Assembly: GCA_937923255.1 (NCBI GenBank)
Contig: CALAIL010000048.1
Span: 1 to 64,000 of the forward strand
DNA length: 64,000 nucleotides
Origin: an uncultured Propionivibrio sp.
GTDB lineage: Bacteria; Pseudomonadota; Gammaproteobacteria; Burkholderiales; Rhodocyclaceae
Direction of reading: 5' to 3'
The position numbers and the translations under genes are program-made. Of this stretch, positions 18,453-28,172 are shown piece by piece (positions within the stretch are counted from its first letter, which is position 1; each line of letters starts with the position of its first letter). Under the pieces are notes generated by a model, which ran no database searches, had not been told where the DNA came from, and saw only the letters and a program-made list of their open reading frames with translations.

Positions 18453-19412
18453 ATGCCAAACACCCAATCCTCAGATGATGATCTGCTATTGAAAAGAAGG
18501 GCACGCCGCCGTTTGCTTGGCGCAGCAGCTTTCGCGGGTTTCGCTGCTGTCGTGTTACCGATGGTGATGGACAAAGAACCAAAACAGCAGGTGCAGGACA
18601 TCCAGATTCGTATTCCCGGGCAGGATCAGACGACCTTTACGCCCCGGATCGAGCGCCAGATCAAGGTGCAGCCACCGAAGAAATCGGGCGAAGGACCGAC
18701 AGAAGAAAGCGCTGACAAGGATATCGTGCAGCCGGCGGAAATACCTTCGGAACACACGGCGGATAACGTGAATAACGCAGCCGCAAAGGTTACGGAGAAG
18801 GCGGCAAATCACGCGACTACTCAAAAAACGCCAAAAACGGAAAAAATTGTCGAGCAAAAGATTGATAAGCCAGAAAAACGGGAAAAGCTGAATAAAACAC
18901 CGGATAAAGCATCAGATAAAACACCAGATAAATCTGCAAAAACAGCTGAGAAGAAACCGGAAAAGACGCCGGAAAAAACGGCCGAGAAGCCTGCTGAAAG
19001 TACTGCGGAAAAAAATGGCGCCAAAGCACAGAACACCGATGCGGAACACACGGCAAAACGCACGCGCGCCGAAGAAGCCCGTCGTGCCGCCGCCGCGCTT
19101 GCTGGCAAAGATGTAGATACCGCAGGGAAAGCGAAAGAAGCAAAGGGAAAAACCAGCGCCGAGGCTGAAAAACCCGCCAAAAGCAGCGAGCATTACGTCA
19201 TTCTGATCGGTACCTTCTCTAATACGGATAACGTCAAGCAGTTGCAGGAAAAACTTGGTGGACAGGGCATCCGGGTTTTTACTGAACCGATCGAATCCGG
19301 CAAGAAAACGCGGGTACGCGCCGGCCCCTTCGCCAGCCGTGATGCTGCCGAAAAAGCTGCGCAAAAAATGAAACAGATCGGCGTCAATGGGGTAATCACC
19401 GGAAAACCATGA
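18453..19412 (+). CDS. SPOR-domain protein (DedD-like)
   Basis: A 319-residue protein. One membrane anchor lies near residues 18-40 after a basic start (RRARRR). The middle (about 110-230) is low-complexity, with many Lys-Thr-Pro-Glu/Asp-Lys repeats, and must be extended and periplasmic. The last 75 residues form a SPOR domain (YVILIGTFSNTDNVKQL ... VRAGPFASRDAAEKAA), which binds denuded septal peptidoglycan. It probably helps cell constriction. It overlaps cvpA by 4 nt. Confidence 0.9.
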   Translation: MPNTQSSDDDLLLKRRARRRLLGAAAFAGFAAVVLPMVMDKEPKQQVQDIQIRIPGQDQTTFTPRIERQIKVQPPKKSGEGPTEESADKDIVQPAEIPSEHTADNVNNAAAKVTEKAANHATTQKTPKTEKIVEQKIDKPEKREKLNKTPDKASDKTPDKSAKTAEKKPEKTPEKTAEKPAESTAEKNGAKAQNTDAEHTAKRTRAEEARRAAAALAGKDVDTAGKAKEAKGKTSAEAEKPAKSSEHYVILIGTFSNTDNVKQLQEKLGGQGIRVFTEPIESGKKTRVRAGPFASRDAAEKAAQKMKQIGVNGVITGKP

Positions 19413-19900
19413 CTTATTTCGATTATTTTGTTATTGCCGTCCTCGTCATCTCGTTGCTGCTTGGGCTGTGGCGCGGCATGATCGGAGAGATCATCGCGCT
19501 GACCGCCTGGGTGTTGGCCTTCATCGCGGCGCGTGAGTGGGGTGAAGAAGCGGCAAGCATGTTCCTGGCGCGTATTACTGATCCGACGGTGCGTCTGCTC
19601 GTTGCCTGGACGTTAATCTTTATTGCCGTGCTTGCCCTGATGGCGCTGTTGCGCCTGCTGTTGCGCAGCCTGCTCAAGGCACTGGGGATGACCATTACCG
19701 ACCGCCTGCTCGGCCTGTTTTTCGGCCTGGCGCGCGGCGTTCTGATTCTTCTGATTCTGGTGGCGGCAGGCGGCATGACACCGCTACCGCAAGAGCAATG
19801 GTGGCGCGAGGCGCAGTGTGCGCCGCCACTGGAAACAGCGGTACTCGCTGGACGGCCCTGGTTGCCGCCGGATGTTGCCGGACAAATTCGTTTTAGGTAG
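19409..19900 (+). CDS. cvpA: CvpA family membrane protein
   Basis: A 163-residue protein with four predicted membrane helices. The N-terminus (YFDYFVIAVLVISLLLGLWRG) and the following MIGEIIALTAW segment match CvpA, named for colicin V production in E. coli and now linked to envelope and bile stress. The start overlaps the SPOR gene stop, and purF begins 9 nt after its end, the usual cvpA-purF pair. Confidence 0.92.
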   Translation: MTYFDYFVIAVLVISLLLGLWRGMIGEIIALTAWVLAFIAAREWGEEAASMFLARITDPTVRLLVAWTLIFIAVLALMALLRLLLRSLLKALGMTITDRLLGLFFGLARGVLILLILVAAGGMTPLPQEQWWREAQCAPPLETAVLAGRPWLPPDVAGQIRFR

Positions 19901-19909
19901 GGGTTTGAT

Positions 19910-21442
19910 ATGTGCGGCATTCTTGGCGTCATGGCAACGACACCGGTCAATCAGCTTCTTTATGATGGCCTGATGGTTTTGCAACATCGCGGACAGGATG
20001 CGGCGGGTATTACCACGGCCGATGGCGGCGCCTTTTATATGCATAAGGCGCCCGGACTGGTGCGTGATGTGTTTCGCACGCGCAATATGCGTGCCCTGCC
20101 GGGCCGGATGGGCATCGCTCATTGCCGCTATCCGACAGCCGGTTCGGCGCTGGATTCAGCCGAATCCCAGCCTTTTTACGTAAATTCACCTTTTGGCCTG
20201 GTGCTGGCGCATAACGGCAACCTGACCAACACGCAGCAATTGCAGAAGGAAATGTTCCTTCAGGATTTGCGTCACATCAATACCAATTCCGATTCGGAAG
20301 TGCTGCTGAACGTACTGGCGCACGAACTGCAGGCAGCTGCTACCGGCTACCAACTTGATCCGGAAACCATCTTTAGTGCGGTAGCCGGTGTTCATCGCCG
20401 TTGCAGGGGGGCGTATGCCGTCGTTGTTATGATCGCCGGTTACGGTTTGCTGGCTTTCCGCGATCCTTTCGGCATTCGCCCACTGGTCATTGGTGAAAAT
20501 GATGCACCAGAAGGCAAGGAGTATCTCGTGGCTTCGGAGTCGGTTGCGCTCGACACACTGGGTTTCCGTGTCATGCGTGACGTAGCGCCGGGCGAAGCGA
20601 TTTTTATCGACATGGCGCACCGGCTCTATACGCGCCAATGTGCGGACAACCCCGTACTTTCGCCCTGCATTTTTGAATATGTTTATCTGGCGCGTCCCGA
20701 TTCTGTGATCGACGGTGTCTCGGTATACGAAACGCGCCTGCATATGGGCGAGCATCTGGCCGAACGCGTTGCCGCCGAAATCCCGGTCGAAGAAATCGAT
20801 GTCGTTATTCCCATTCCCGATTCAAGCCGGCCATCAGCGATGCAACTGGCGCAGAAACTTGGGCTGCCCTATCGGGAGGGCTTTGTTAAAAACCGCTATA
20901 TCGGCCGTACTTTCATCATGCCCGGCCAATCGGTACGTAAAAAATCGGTGCGCCAAAAACTCAATACCGTCGCCCAGGAATTCAAAAACAAGCGCGTGCT
21001 GCTTGTCGATGATTCCATCGTGCGCGGGACGACCAGCGGCGAAATCGTTGAAATGGCGCGCCTGGCCGGTGCGCTCAAAGTCTATTTTGCCTCGGCAGCG
21101 CCCCCTGTGCGGTTCCCCAACGTTTACGGCATCGATATGCCGACGCGCAGCGAACTGATCGCTACCGGGCGCAGCAGGGAAGAAATTTGCCGCACAATTG
21201 GTGCGGATGCGCTGGTCTATCAGGATCTGGAAGCACTCAAGGCTTCTGTGCGTGAACTGAATCCGGCGCTCATCAACTTTGACGCCTCCTGCTTCAATGG
21301 TGAGTACGTGACCGGCGACGTGACGCCCGAATACCTGGATACCCTCGAGCAGGTACGGGACGAAAAACTGGCAGAAAAAGGCGCCGGCGGACGGAACGGT
21401 AAAACGCTGCTGGATATTAATTCCGGCTCGGTTCCCGAATAG
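19910..21442 (+). CDS. purF: Amidophosphoribosyltransferase
   Basis: A 510-residue enzyme making phosphoribosylamine, the first committed step of purine synthesis. Cys2 (MCGILGV) is the glutaminase nucleophile; [10 protein letters not shown] and the PRPP loop [14 protein letters not shown] (about residue 365) are present. In many relatives metZ follows, but here the next thing is an insertion sequence. Confidence 0.96.
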   Translation: MCGILGVMATTPVNQLLYDGLMVLQHRGQDAAGITTADGGAFYMHKAPGLVRDVFRTRNMRALPGRMGIAHCRYPTAGSALDSAESQPFYVNSPFGLVLAHNGNLTNTQQLQKEMFLQDLRHINTNSDSEVLLNVLAHELQAAATGYQLDPETIFSAVAGVHRRCRGAYAVVVMIAGYGLLAFRDPFGIRPLVIGENDAPEGKEYLVASESVALDTLGFRVMRDVAPGEAIFIDMAHRLYTRQCADNPVLSPCIFEYVYLARPDSVIDGVSVYETRLHMGEHLAERVAAEIPVEEIDVVIPIPDSSRPSAMQLAQKLGLPYREGFVKNRYIGRTFIMPGQSVRKKSVRQKLNTVAQEFKNKRVLLVDDSIVRGTTSGEIVEMARLAGALKVYFASAAPPVRFPNVYGIDMPTRSELIATGRSREEICRTIGADALVYQDLEALKASVRELNPALINFDASCFNGEYVTGDVTPEYLDTLEQVRDEKLAEKGAGGRNGKTLLDINSGSVPE

Positions 21443-21577
21443 CGCCTGATTGTGGGTCAGATTGTGGCTATATCGTCGGTAAACTTTAATGCCCGCCTTA
21501 GCGCAATTAGTGATTGCGGATTTAAATACGGCGTCAACCAGAACGACAGCTTGGCTTTTTACAGAAGCAGAAATCGC

Positions 21578-22644
21578 GGTGTAATGGACAAAATAGGTGT
21601 TAAAAATCGCTGTATTCCTTACGCTGCAAGGCTTTATAAGAGGTCAAAACCTTTGAGCACAAAAAATGCCTTTTTTGCGGCTCAAAACAGGTCAGGAAAG
21701 ATGGCACCCAAAGTGGCAAACAACGCTACAGATGCCTGTCCTGTCACAAGCGTTTCAGCGGTGGGAAAAAGCTAAACCCCAACACCCTTTGGCAGCGCTA
21801 CAGCGAGGGCAAGCAAAGTGCCGCACAGCTTGCCGCGCAGTACGGATGCAGCCTCAAAACCATCCGTCGTCACCTTGCCAAAGCCGCTACACAGGCCGAT
21901 TGCACGCTGCCACAGGCACCCGTGAACCTCATCATGGACACCACCTATTTCGGCCGAAAATGGGGCGTCATGGTTCTCTACGACGCTCGCAGCAAGCGCG
22001 CCTTGACGGTCGTGGCAGTTGAGCGGGAAACCAACGCGCCCTACACGCAGGAAGTCGCTGCGTTGCAAGAAAAAAGGGGGGGGGATACAAAGCATTATCT
22101 GCGATGGCAAAAGCGGCTTGCTAGGCTCCTTCCCGGATATACCCGTGCAAATGTGCCAGTTTCACCAAATCAAAATCGTCGTGCGCCACCTGACCAGAAG
22201 GCCTAAAAGCCCGGCAGCACAGGCGCTGCGTGCCCTGTCACTGACCCTGACGGAGACCACTCAGGCGGCGTTTGAAGCGGCGCTCAAGCGCTGGTACGAG
22301 CAGTACGCCGCCTTCCTGAACGAACGCAGCGTGAACGAGAAAACAGGCCGCTCACACTACACGCATAAGCGTCTGCGCGCCGCGTACAACAGCCTGAAAC
22401 GGCATCTGCCATGCTTGTTTACCTACGAGCGTTTTTCCAGGCTAGGCATCCCGAATACGACCAATCTGCTGGAAGGGAAATTCAGCGAAATGAAGCAGCT
22501 TTTGCGGTGTCATCGGGGTTTGAAAAAGGAGAATAAGTTGCGGTTTATAAAACATTATTTCGCAAAGGATCCGTCCTAAAAACACCTATTTTGTCTATTA
22601 GAGCGTTACGTCTCGAAAAAAACACCTTTTTTGTCCATTACGCC
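21578..22644 (+). mobile_element. IS element, IS256/IS1249-like, with 8-bp target duplication
   Basis: A 1067-bp element. Its terminal inverted repeats begin GGTGTAATGGACAAAA (from 21578) and end with the near-complement finishing CCATTACGCC (to 22644). Exact 8-bp direct repeats GAAATCGC flank it at 21570-21577 and 22645-22652. A second, even closer copy of the right end lies inside, at 22579-22600, so the right end is duplicated. The interrupted sequence had a short frame through the target site, seen as TEAEIA on the left and EIAKLAAPNL on the right, ending in a stop. Confidence 0.9.
21584..22579 (+). pseudogene. Disrupted transposase of the IS element
   Basis: Joined across frames, the product has an N-terminal zinc ribbon (CLFCGS ... 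CLSC), a helix-turn-helix, an RNase H-like catalytic core starting MDTTYFGRKWG, a CQFHQ motif and a C-terminal TNLLEG ... HRGLKKEN segment, as in IS1249-type IS256 relatives. Two frame changes are needed. One is at A6 (21661-21666), where the frame from the ATG at 21584 must slip by -1. The other is at A6G9 (22070-22084), where a +1 change joins the halves. Either the gene is dead or these homopolymers are programmed slippage sites; I lean to decay because there are two. Confidence 0.8.
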
Positions 22645-22756
22645 GAAATCGCCAAATTAGCTGCTCCAAATTTATGAGCGAGCGAACTGACCCCGCTTAT
22701 CAATGTGTCTGATGCGCTGAAACTCGGAAACTACAACGGGTAGGGCCGATCGTTGT

Positions 22757-23512
22757 TTATCCGATGATCAACCGATTCTGAACCAGTTTTCCGGCGGCTT
22801 GCAGGCGTGGCAGGAGAGGGAATAGGTCGATACCCGCGTCGGTTTTTAGCTGCCGGGCGCGTTCTGCCATTTCAGTCAAATGGACATCGACACCTTCTGT
22901 GCCTGTACCGAAGGCGATGGTGTTGCCGCTGTCACAGGATGGGAAAACAAGGGCGCGTCCGTCAAAAGCTTCCGCAATGCGCTGCGTACTGGCGGCAAAC
23001 CCCCGGCTGCGCCCCAGCAAATTGACCGACATTAATCCCTGCGCCGTCAGTCGTGCACGGCAGCTTTGATAGAAGGGCAGGGTATCCAGGATGCCCGCGC
23101 GACCGTGTTTGTCGAAGCCATCAACAAAAATGGCGTCGAACGCGGGACCGGGTTGCCGCATGTAATCAGCGCCATCCCCGATGACGATGCGCAGACGCTG
23201 AGGATCGTCGGGCAATTTGAAATGCAGTTTGGCAATGATTTCGATCTGCGGATCGATCTCGACAACCGTAATGCGCGTCTCTGGCAACTGGCGGTAGATA
23301 AATTTAGCCAGCGAGCCGGCGCCCAGGCCAACGATCAGCACTTCGCGCGGCCACGGCGGTTCACGCAGTAACAGACAGGCCATCATGTCGCGGGTGTAAG
23401 CAAGCTCAAGTGCATCCGGTTTGCGGACGCGCATCGCGCCTTGAATCCATTCGGCGCTGAAATGCAGGTAACGCACGCCGGCTTTTTCACTGACTTCGAT
23501 GGAAGTGGCCAT
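22757..23512 (-). CDS. Spermidine-synthase-like methyltransferase-fold protein
   Basis: A 251-residue protein with a Rossmann methyltransferase fold. The nucleotide loop is VGLGAGSLAKF (about residue 62), followed by VVEIDPQ at the end of strand 2 and a DAIFVDGFDKHG segment (about residue 128) where SpeE has its catalytic acid. It is shorter than typical SpeE (about 285) and lacks the N-terminal tetramerisation domain, so it need not make polyamines. It stands alone between the IS and the sugar-acid block. Confidence 0.7.
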   Translation of the reverse strand: MATSIEVSEKAGVRYLHFSAEWIQGAMRVRKPDALELAYTRDMMACLLLREPPWPREVLIVGLGAGSLAKFIYRQLPETRITVVEIDPQIEIIAKLHFKLPDDPQRLRIVIGDGADYMRQPGPAFDAIFVDGFDKHGRAGILDTLPFYQSCRARLTAQGLMSVNLLGRSRGFAASTQRIAEAFDGRALVFPSCDSGNTIAFGTGTEGVDVHLTEMAERARQLKTDAGIDLFPLLPRLQAAGKLVQNRLIIG

Positions 23513-23590
23513 AGGGAGAGTAGTAAATAGGGTTGAGGAAACGCTAATCGGAAATCAATAATCTGGAATCTTTAAAAGATTACCTGCGCT

Positions 23591-24373
23591 TCATAATACC
23601 GAAAGCCAGCCGCCATCGACGTAAATGATCTGGCCATTGACGTAGTTTGAAGCAGCGGAAGCCAGATAAACGGCGGTGCCGGCCAGTTCATCCGGTCTGC
23701 CCCAGCGGCCCGCCGGATTACTGCTTTTGACCCAGGCATCGAATTCCGGATTTTCGATCAGCGCCGTATTCATTTCGGTCAGGATATAACCGGGGCCAAT
23801 GGCATTGGCTTGAATGTCGAATTGCGCCCATTCGGCGGCCATGGCCCGGGTGAGCAGTTTGATGCCGCCTTTGGCCGCGGTGTAAGGGGCGACCGTGGCG
23901 CGTGCGGCTTCACTGGTCAGGGAGCCGATGTTGATGATTTTGCCGCCGCGCCCGCGCGCGATCATGCGCCGTGCGGCTTGTCGCGCGACGATGAAGGCGC
24001 CGGTCAGATTGGTGTCGACGACGCGCCGCCAGTCTTCGACGGCGAGTTCAACCATCGGCTTGCGGAACTGGACGCCCGCATTGTTGATCAGGATGTCGAC
24101 TTCGACGCCCTGTGCATCAAGTGCTTCAAATGCCTGAATCACCGAGGCTTCGTCGCTCACGTCGAAGACCGAGCCAAGCGCCGCGCATCCCTGCGCCGAG
24201 AGCCGGTCGACCGCCGCCGCGACGGCCGCTTCCCGACGTCCGTTGACGACGATTCGCGCGCCGGCGGCAGCCAGCCCGTCGGCCAGCGCCTGACCGATGC
24301 CGCGCACCGAGCCGGTAATCAGGGCGGTGCGGCCGGATAAATTGAATAATGAAGTATCGAGCGGTGCGGCCAT
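23591..24373 (-). CDS. SDR oxidoreductase, gluconate 5-dehydrogenase type
   Basis: A 260-residue short-chain dehydrogenase. Cofactor loop TGSVRGIGQA (about residue 18), NNAG (about residue 94), catalytic Ser (about 147) and YTAAK (about 160) are all present. The closest family memory is IdnO/gluconate 5-dehydrogenase or KduD; it would interconvert a keto-aldonate and its alcohol. The ATG at 24373 was chosen: GGAG lies 9 nt upstream, while the longer frame adds 33 unlike residues. It is divergent from the kinase gene and probably shares its regulatory region. Confidence 0.85.
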   Translation of the reverse strand: MAAPLDTSLFNLSGRTALITGSVRGIGQALADGLAAAGARIVVNGRREAAVAAAVDRLSAQGCAALGSVFDVSDEASVIQAFEALDAQGVEVDILINNAGVQFRKPMVELAVEDWRRVVDTNLTGAFIVARQAARRMIARGRGGKIINIGSLTSEAARATVAPYTAAKGGIKLLTRAMAAEWAQFDIQANAIGPGYILTEMNTALIENPEFDAWVKSSNPAGRWGRPDELAGTAVYLASAASNYVNGQIIYVDGGWLSVL

Positions 24374-24637
24374 GATGTTTTTCTCCATATTCTTGTCTGA
24401 CAAACCGAAGGTAGCGCGGTTTCCTACGTATCCTCCAGAGCGGTTTGTGATGCGCCTCCATGAAAGCGCCAAATATTGCCTCTCCAGCGATGGCGCGCTA
24501 TTGACAGCACGCTGCGGTCAAGTGCAGACTTGTGCGCGCCGCGCCGGGGGGTGGCGCGAGGCAATCATAGCAATATTCCCTTATTCGCGGAGTGCTGGTT
24601 CCGGCCTGCTGACACTGAAGACAAACACGAGGAATAT

Positions 24638-25720
24638 ATGAGCAACGGTTTAACTATTTCCAGTCAGGGTTCTCTTGACTTCGTTTCCCTTGGCGCCCTG
24701 ATTCACCGGCTTGATACGGGCATCGTGCCCTTCCGGCGCGCCAGCCATTGCGAGATTCATGTCAGCGGTGGCGAATTTAACTGTGCCGCCAATCTGTCAA
24801 CCTGTTTTGGCCTCAAGACCGGCATCGTGACGGCGATGGTGGATTATCCCGTCGGCGAGCTGATCGATAACGCCGTGCGCACGCTCGGTGTCAAACCGTT
24901 TTACAAGCGCTTCAAACACAATGGCGTCAACGGCCCGAATATGGCGACGGTCTATAGTGACCGCGGGCAGGGCGTGCGTCCGCCGATCGTGTTCTATAAC
25001 CGCGCCAACGAGGCGGGCGGCATGCTCAAGGCCGGCGATTTTGATTGGAAAGAGATTTTTTCCGGGGGCGTGCGCTGGTTCCATAGCGGCGGTATTTTTT
25101 CCGCATTGTCGGAAACGACTCCGGAAGTCATCGTCGAAGGTATGCAGGCCGCTAAACAGGCGGGGGCGGTGGTGTCCTTCGATCTGAATTACCGTGCCAA
25201 ATTGTGGAATATCGCCGGTGGCGAACGGCACGCCGTCGCAGTGCTCGATAAAATTCTCCGGCATGTCGATGTGCTGGTCGGCAATGAAGAAGATTTGCAG
25301 AAAAGCCTGGGTATTCCGGGGCCGGAGGTCGCGGCCAAATCGAGCCTTGATCCGGCAGCCTTCTTCAGCATGATCGACAAGGTACTCGCCAAGCATCCGC
25401 AGATTAAGGTGGTGGCAACGACTTTGCGCGAAGTTCTTTCAACTAACCGCCATCGCTGGAGCGCCGTCGCCTGGGTCGATGGCAGGACCTATACTGCGCC
25501 AACGGCCGAACTTGATGTCTATGACCGGATCGGTGGCGGTGACGGCTTTGCCTCCGGTTTCTTTTACGGCCTGCTGACGGGTGAAGCCCCTGAAGATGCG
25601 CTGCGGCTCGGTTGGGCGCACGGTGCATTGCTGACGACTTTCCCCGGAGATATTTCGATGGCCTCGCTCGACGAAGTGCGCGCCTTTGCCAAAGGCGGGT
25701 CAGCGCGTGTGCAGCGCTGA
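24638..25720 (+). CDS. PfkB-family sugar kinase (2-keto-3-deoxygluconate kinase-like)
   Basis: A 360-residue ribokinase-fold kinase. It shows the N-terminal GG motif (HVSGGEFNCAANL) and the C-terminal ATP/anion-hole motif DRIGGGDGFASG, where the Asp is the catalytic base. KDG kinase is the most likely role given the gluconate-type dehydrogenase opposite and the TRAP importer downstream, but other sugar or sugar-acid kinases are possible. GAGGA (24629-24633) precedes the ATG. It is the first of a plus-strand run that continues to dctM. Confidence 0.78.
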   Translation: MSNGLTISSQGSLDFVSLGALIHRLDTGIVPFRRASHCEIHVSGGEFNCAANLSTCFGLKTGIVTAMVDYPVGELIDNAVRTLGVKPFYKRFKHNGVNGPNMATVYSDRGQGVRPPIVFYNRANEAGGMLKAGDFDWKEIFSGGVRWFHSGGIFSALSETTPEVIVEGMQAAKQAGAVVSFDLNYRAKLWNIAGGERHAVAVLDKILRHVDVLVGNEEDLQKSLGIPGPEVAAKSSLDPAAFFSMIDKVLAKHPQIKVVATTLREVLSTNRHRWSAVAWVDGRTYTAPTAELDVYDRIGGGDGFASGFFYGLLTGEAPEDALRLGWAHGALLTTFPGDISMASLDEVRAFAKGGSARVQR

Positions 25721-25770
25721 GATTTTTAGCGGTTTTTAGTTTTTTGCCCTGGTTGTTGCGGAGTATTACG

Positions 25771-26907
25771 ATGCGGAAAATCAGAACGGCCATCATCGGT
25801 TGTGGCAAGGTCAGCGATCTGCATGCTGCGGCACTCAAACATTTACCCGAAGCGGAATTCGTCGCCATCTACAGCCGTAGCGCGGAAAAGGCAAAGCAGT
25901 ACGGCGAGAAATACGGCGTCGAGGGCTTTTGCGATATCGGAAAAATGGTCGCCACGGCGGGTGTCGAAGCAGCAATCATATGTACGCCACATCCGGCGCA
26001 CTGTGATGCCGCCGTCGCCGCGATCGAAGCGGGTGCGCATGTGTTGGTCGAAAAACCGTTGGCAGCTACGCTGAAGGACTGCGACGATATTCTGAATGCG
26101 GCAAAACAGGCGGGCGTCAAGGTCGGGACAGTCTGCCAGAGACGCTTTTACGCGCCGTCGCAGCGAATGCGGCGCGCCATCGACAGCGGCAAAATTGGGC
26201 GTCCAGCACTGGGTACGGTGCTGATGCTTGGCTGGCGCGACCGCAAGTATTATGAAAGCGATGCCTGGCGCGGCAAGTGGCGTTCGGAGGGCGGCGGCGT
26301 ACTGGTCAACCAGGCGCCGCATCAACTCGATCTGCTGCAATGGTTCATGGGGCCGATTGATGAGTTGTTCGGCGTCTGGTCAAACATCAACCATCCGTAT
26401 ATTGAGGTAGAAGATACGGCGGTGGCTGTTATCCGTTTCCGCAGTGGCGCACTCGGCAATATTGTCGTCAGCAACGCGCAGAAACCGGGCATTTACGGCA
26501 AAGTGCATGTCCATGGCGATAACGGCGCTTCAGTAGGTGTGCAGACCGACGGCGGTGCGATGTTCATCGCTGGCATGTCCTCCGTAACCGAACCGCCCAT
26601 CAATGATTTGTGGACGGTGCCCGGTGAGGCGGCAATGCTTGCACAGTGGCAAAAGGAGGACAGCGATCTGTTCAACAGCCACGAGGATTCGATGGAGTAT
26701 TACTTCCGCCAGCAAATTGCCGATTTTCTGGGCGCGGTGGCGGGAGGGCGCGAGCCCTTGGTTACGGGGGAAGACGGCCGCAAAACGGTAGAAATTTTCA
26801 CGGCGATTTATCGTTCGCAGAAGAGCGGCAAGCCGATCAAATTTCCGTTGGCGCCGGATGCTTCCGATCTGGATTATGAAACCTACGCATCGATGCCGAT
26901 GCACTGA
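25771..26907 (+). CDS. Gfo/Idh/MocA family oxidoreductase
   Basis: A 378-residue NAD(P)-dependent sugar oxidoreductase. The N-terminal Rossmann loop is IIGCGKVSDLH (about residue 8), the conserved VEKPLAAT (about residue 94) holds the catalytic Lys, and HQLDLLQWFMG marks the substrate domain. Members oxidise inositols, glucose or hexose acids; the substrate here is open. The ATG at 25771 has a GCGGAG site 7-12 nt upstream. It follows the kinase by 50 nt. Confidence 0.88.
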   Translation: MRKIRTAIIGCGKVSDLHAAALKHLPEAEFVAIYSRSAEKAKQYGEKYGVEGFCDIGKMVATAGVEAAIICTPHPAHCDAAVAAIEAGAHVLVEKPLAATLKDCDDILNAAKQAGVKVGTVCQRRFYAPSQRMRRAIDSGKIGRPALGTVLMLGWRDRKYYESDAWRGKWRSEGGGVLVNQAPHQLDLLQWFMGPIDELFGVWSNINHPYIEVEDTAVAVIRFRSGALGNIVVSNAQKPGIYGKVHVHGDNGASVGVQTDGGAMFIAGMSSVTEPPINDLWTVPGEAAMLAQWQKEDSDLFNSHEDSMEYYFRQQIADFLGAVAGGREPLVTGEDGRKTVEIFTAIYRSQKSGKPIKFPLAPDASDLDYETYASMPMH

Positions 26908-26978
26908 GGCGGGCGAGGGCGAAATAGATACGAAAAGAATATGAACAGCGCAAAAAATCAGAGGGAAGGAAAACAGTT

Positions 26979-28010
26979 GTGAAAGCATTGGTGTTGAAGG
27001 CGTACAAGCAGTTTTCTTACGAGGACGTGCCTGAACCTGAGATCGGTGCGGAAGATGTTCTGATCCGCGTTAAGGCGTGCGGCATTTGTGGCAGCGATGT
27101 CCATGGGATGGATGGCAGCACGGGCCGCCGGATTCCGCCGATTATCATGGGGCATGAGGCCGCGGGCGTAATCGAGCGGGTTGGTGGCAGCGTCAGCGAA
27201 TGGCGCGTGGGCGACCGGGTCACGTTCGATTCGACCATCGTGATGCGGTCGGACTTTTATTCGCAGAAGGGACTGTTCAACCTGAGCGACTATCGCAAGG
27301 TGCTCGGTGTCTCTTGCGGCGAATATCGCCAACATGGCGCTTTTGCCGAGTTCGTCGCAGTGCCGCAGTCGATTCTTTACCGCTTGCCGGATTCGCTCAG
27401 CTTTGAACGCGCAGCCATGACCGAGCCGGTTTCGGTTGCTTTCCACGCAGTCAACCTGATGACGAATGAGCTTAACGACAGCGCGATCGTCGTCGGTTGC
27501 GGCATGATCGGCTTATTCGTTGTGCAGGCGCTGCGCATCAAGGGGTATGGCAAAATTATCGCCGTCGATCTGGACGCATCGAAGCTCGATACGGCGATGG
27601 AATTTGGCGCCGATCATGCGCTCAAGGCGGATGCGCCCGATGTCGTCGATCAGATTCATGCACTAACGCACGGGCGCGGTGCGGATGCCGCAGTCGAGGC
27701 CGTCGGCATTACGCCAACCATTGATTTGGCGATCAAGGCGGTGCGCAAGGGAGGCAAAGTCGCCCTGGTCGGCAACCTGTCGCCCAAGGTCGAACTGCCT
27801 TTGCAGGCGGTGGTCACGCGGCAGATTACGCTCTACGGTTCATGCGCTTCCGCCGGTGAATATCCGGCCTGCCTCGATATGATCGCCAATGGCCGTGTCA
27901 GGGTGGATGAAATGATTTCCGCGGTTGTCCCGCTGGCTGATGCGGCGATATGGTTCGAGCGCTTGTACAAGGGCGAACCCGGCTTGAAAAAAGTCATCGT
28001 GACGCCCTGA
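26979..28010 (+). CDS. Medium-chain dehydrogenase without structural zinc site
   Basis: A 343-residue medium-chain dehydrogenase like polyol or galactitol-phosphate dehydrogenases. The catalytic zinc ligands are intact (Cys37 in GICGSD, His59-Glu60 in GHEAAG) and the NAD loop is VVGCGMIGLF. The lobe that normally holds four cysteines (about residues 88-103) reads IVMRSDFYSQKGLFNLS, so none of the four structural zinc cysteines remains. The enzyme can still be active, as some family members lack this zinc. The start is GTG at 26979 with AGGGAAGGA just before. A polyol or aldonate oxidation step in the block is inferred. Confidence 0.88.
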   Translation: MKALVLKAYKQFSYEDVPEPEIGAEDVLIRVKACGICGSDVHGMDGSTGRRIPPIIMGHEAAGVIERVGGSVSEWRVGDRVTFDSTIVMRSDFYSQKGLFNLSDYRKVLGVSCGEYRQHGAFAEFVAVPQSILYRLPDSLSFERAAMTEPVSVAFHAVNLMTNELNDSAIVVGCGMIGLFVVQALRIKGYGKIIAVDLDASKLDTAMEFGADHALKADAPDVVDQIHALTHGRGADAAVEAVGITPTIDLAIKAVRKGGKVALVGNLSPKVELPLQAVVTRQITLYGSCASAGEYPACLDMIANGRVRVDEMISAVVPLADAAIWFERLYKGEPGLKKVIVTP

Positions 28011-28172
28011 TTTTGCACTCTGCGGCGGCCGCATGCCGGTCATGCAGCCGCTGTGGATTTCCGATTTTCTGTTTACGCTGAATATCGGGTATCGTTGCAG
28101 TTCTCTGGTTTCGTGCGGAACAGATTTTTTGGCAGAGCGGCGCAAGCTGTTCTTATACTTCGAGGAGGAAGC

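Noticed and set aside
21452-21775. Frame crossing the left IS end as a separate gene
   Set aside because: Its start is in flanking DNA and its end falls in the transposase zinc-ribbon region in the wrong frame; the target duplication shows it is a chance fusion.
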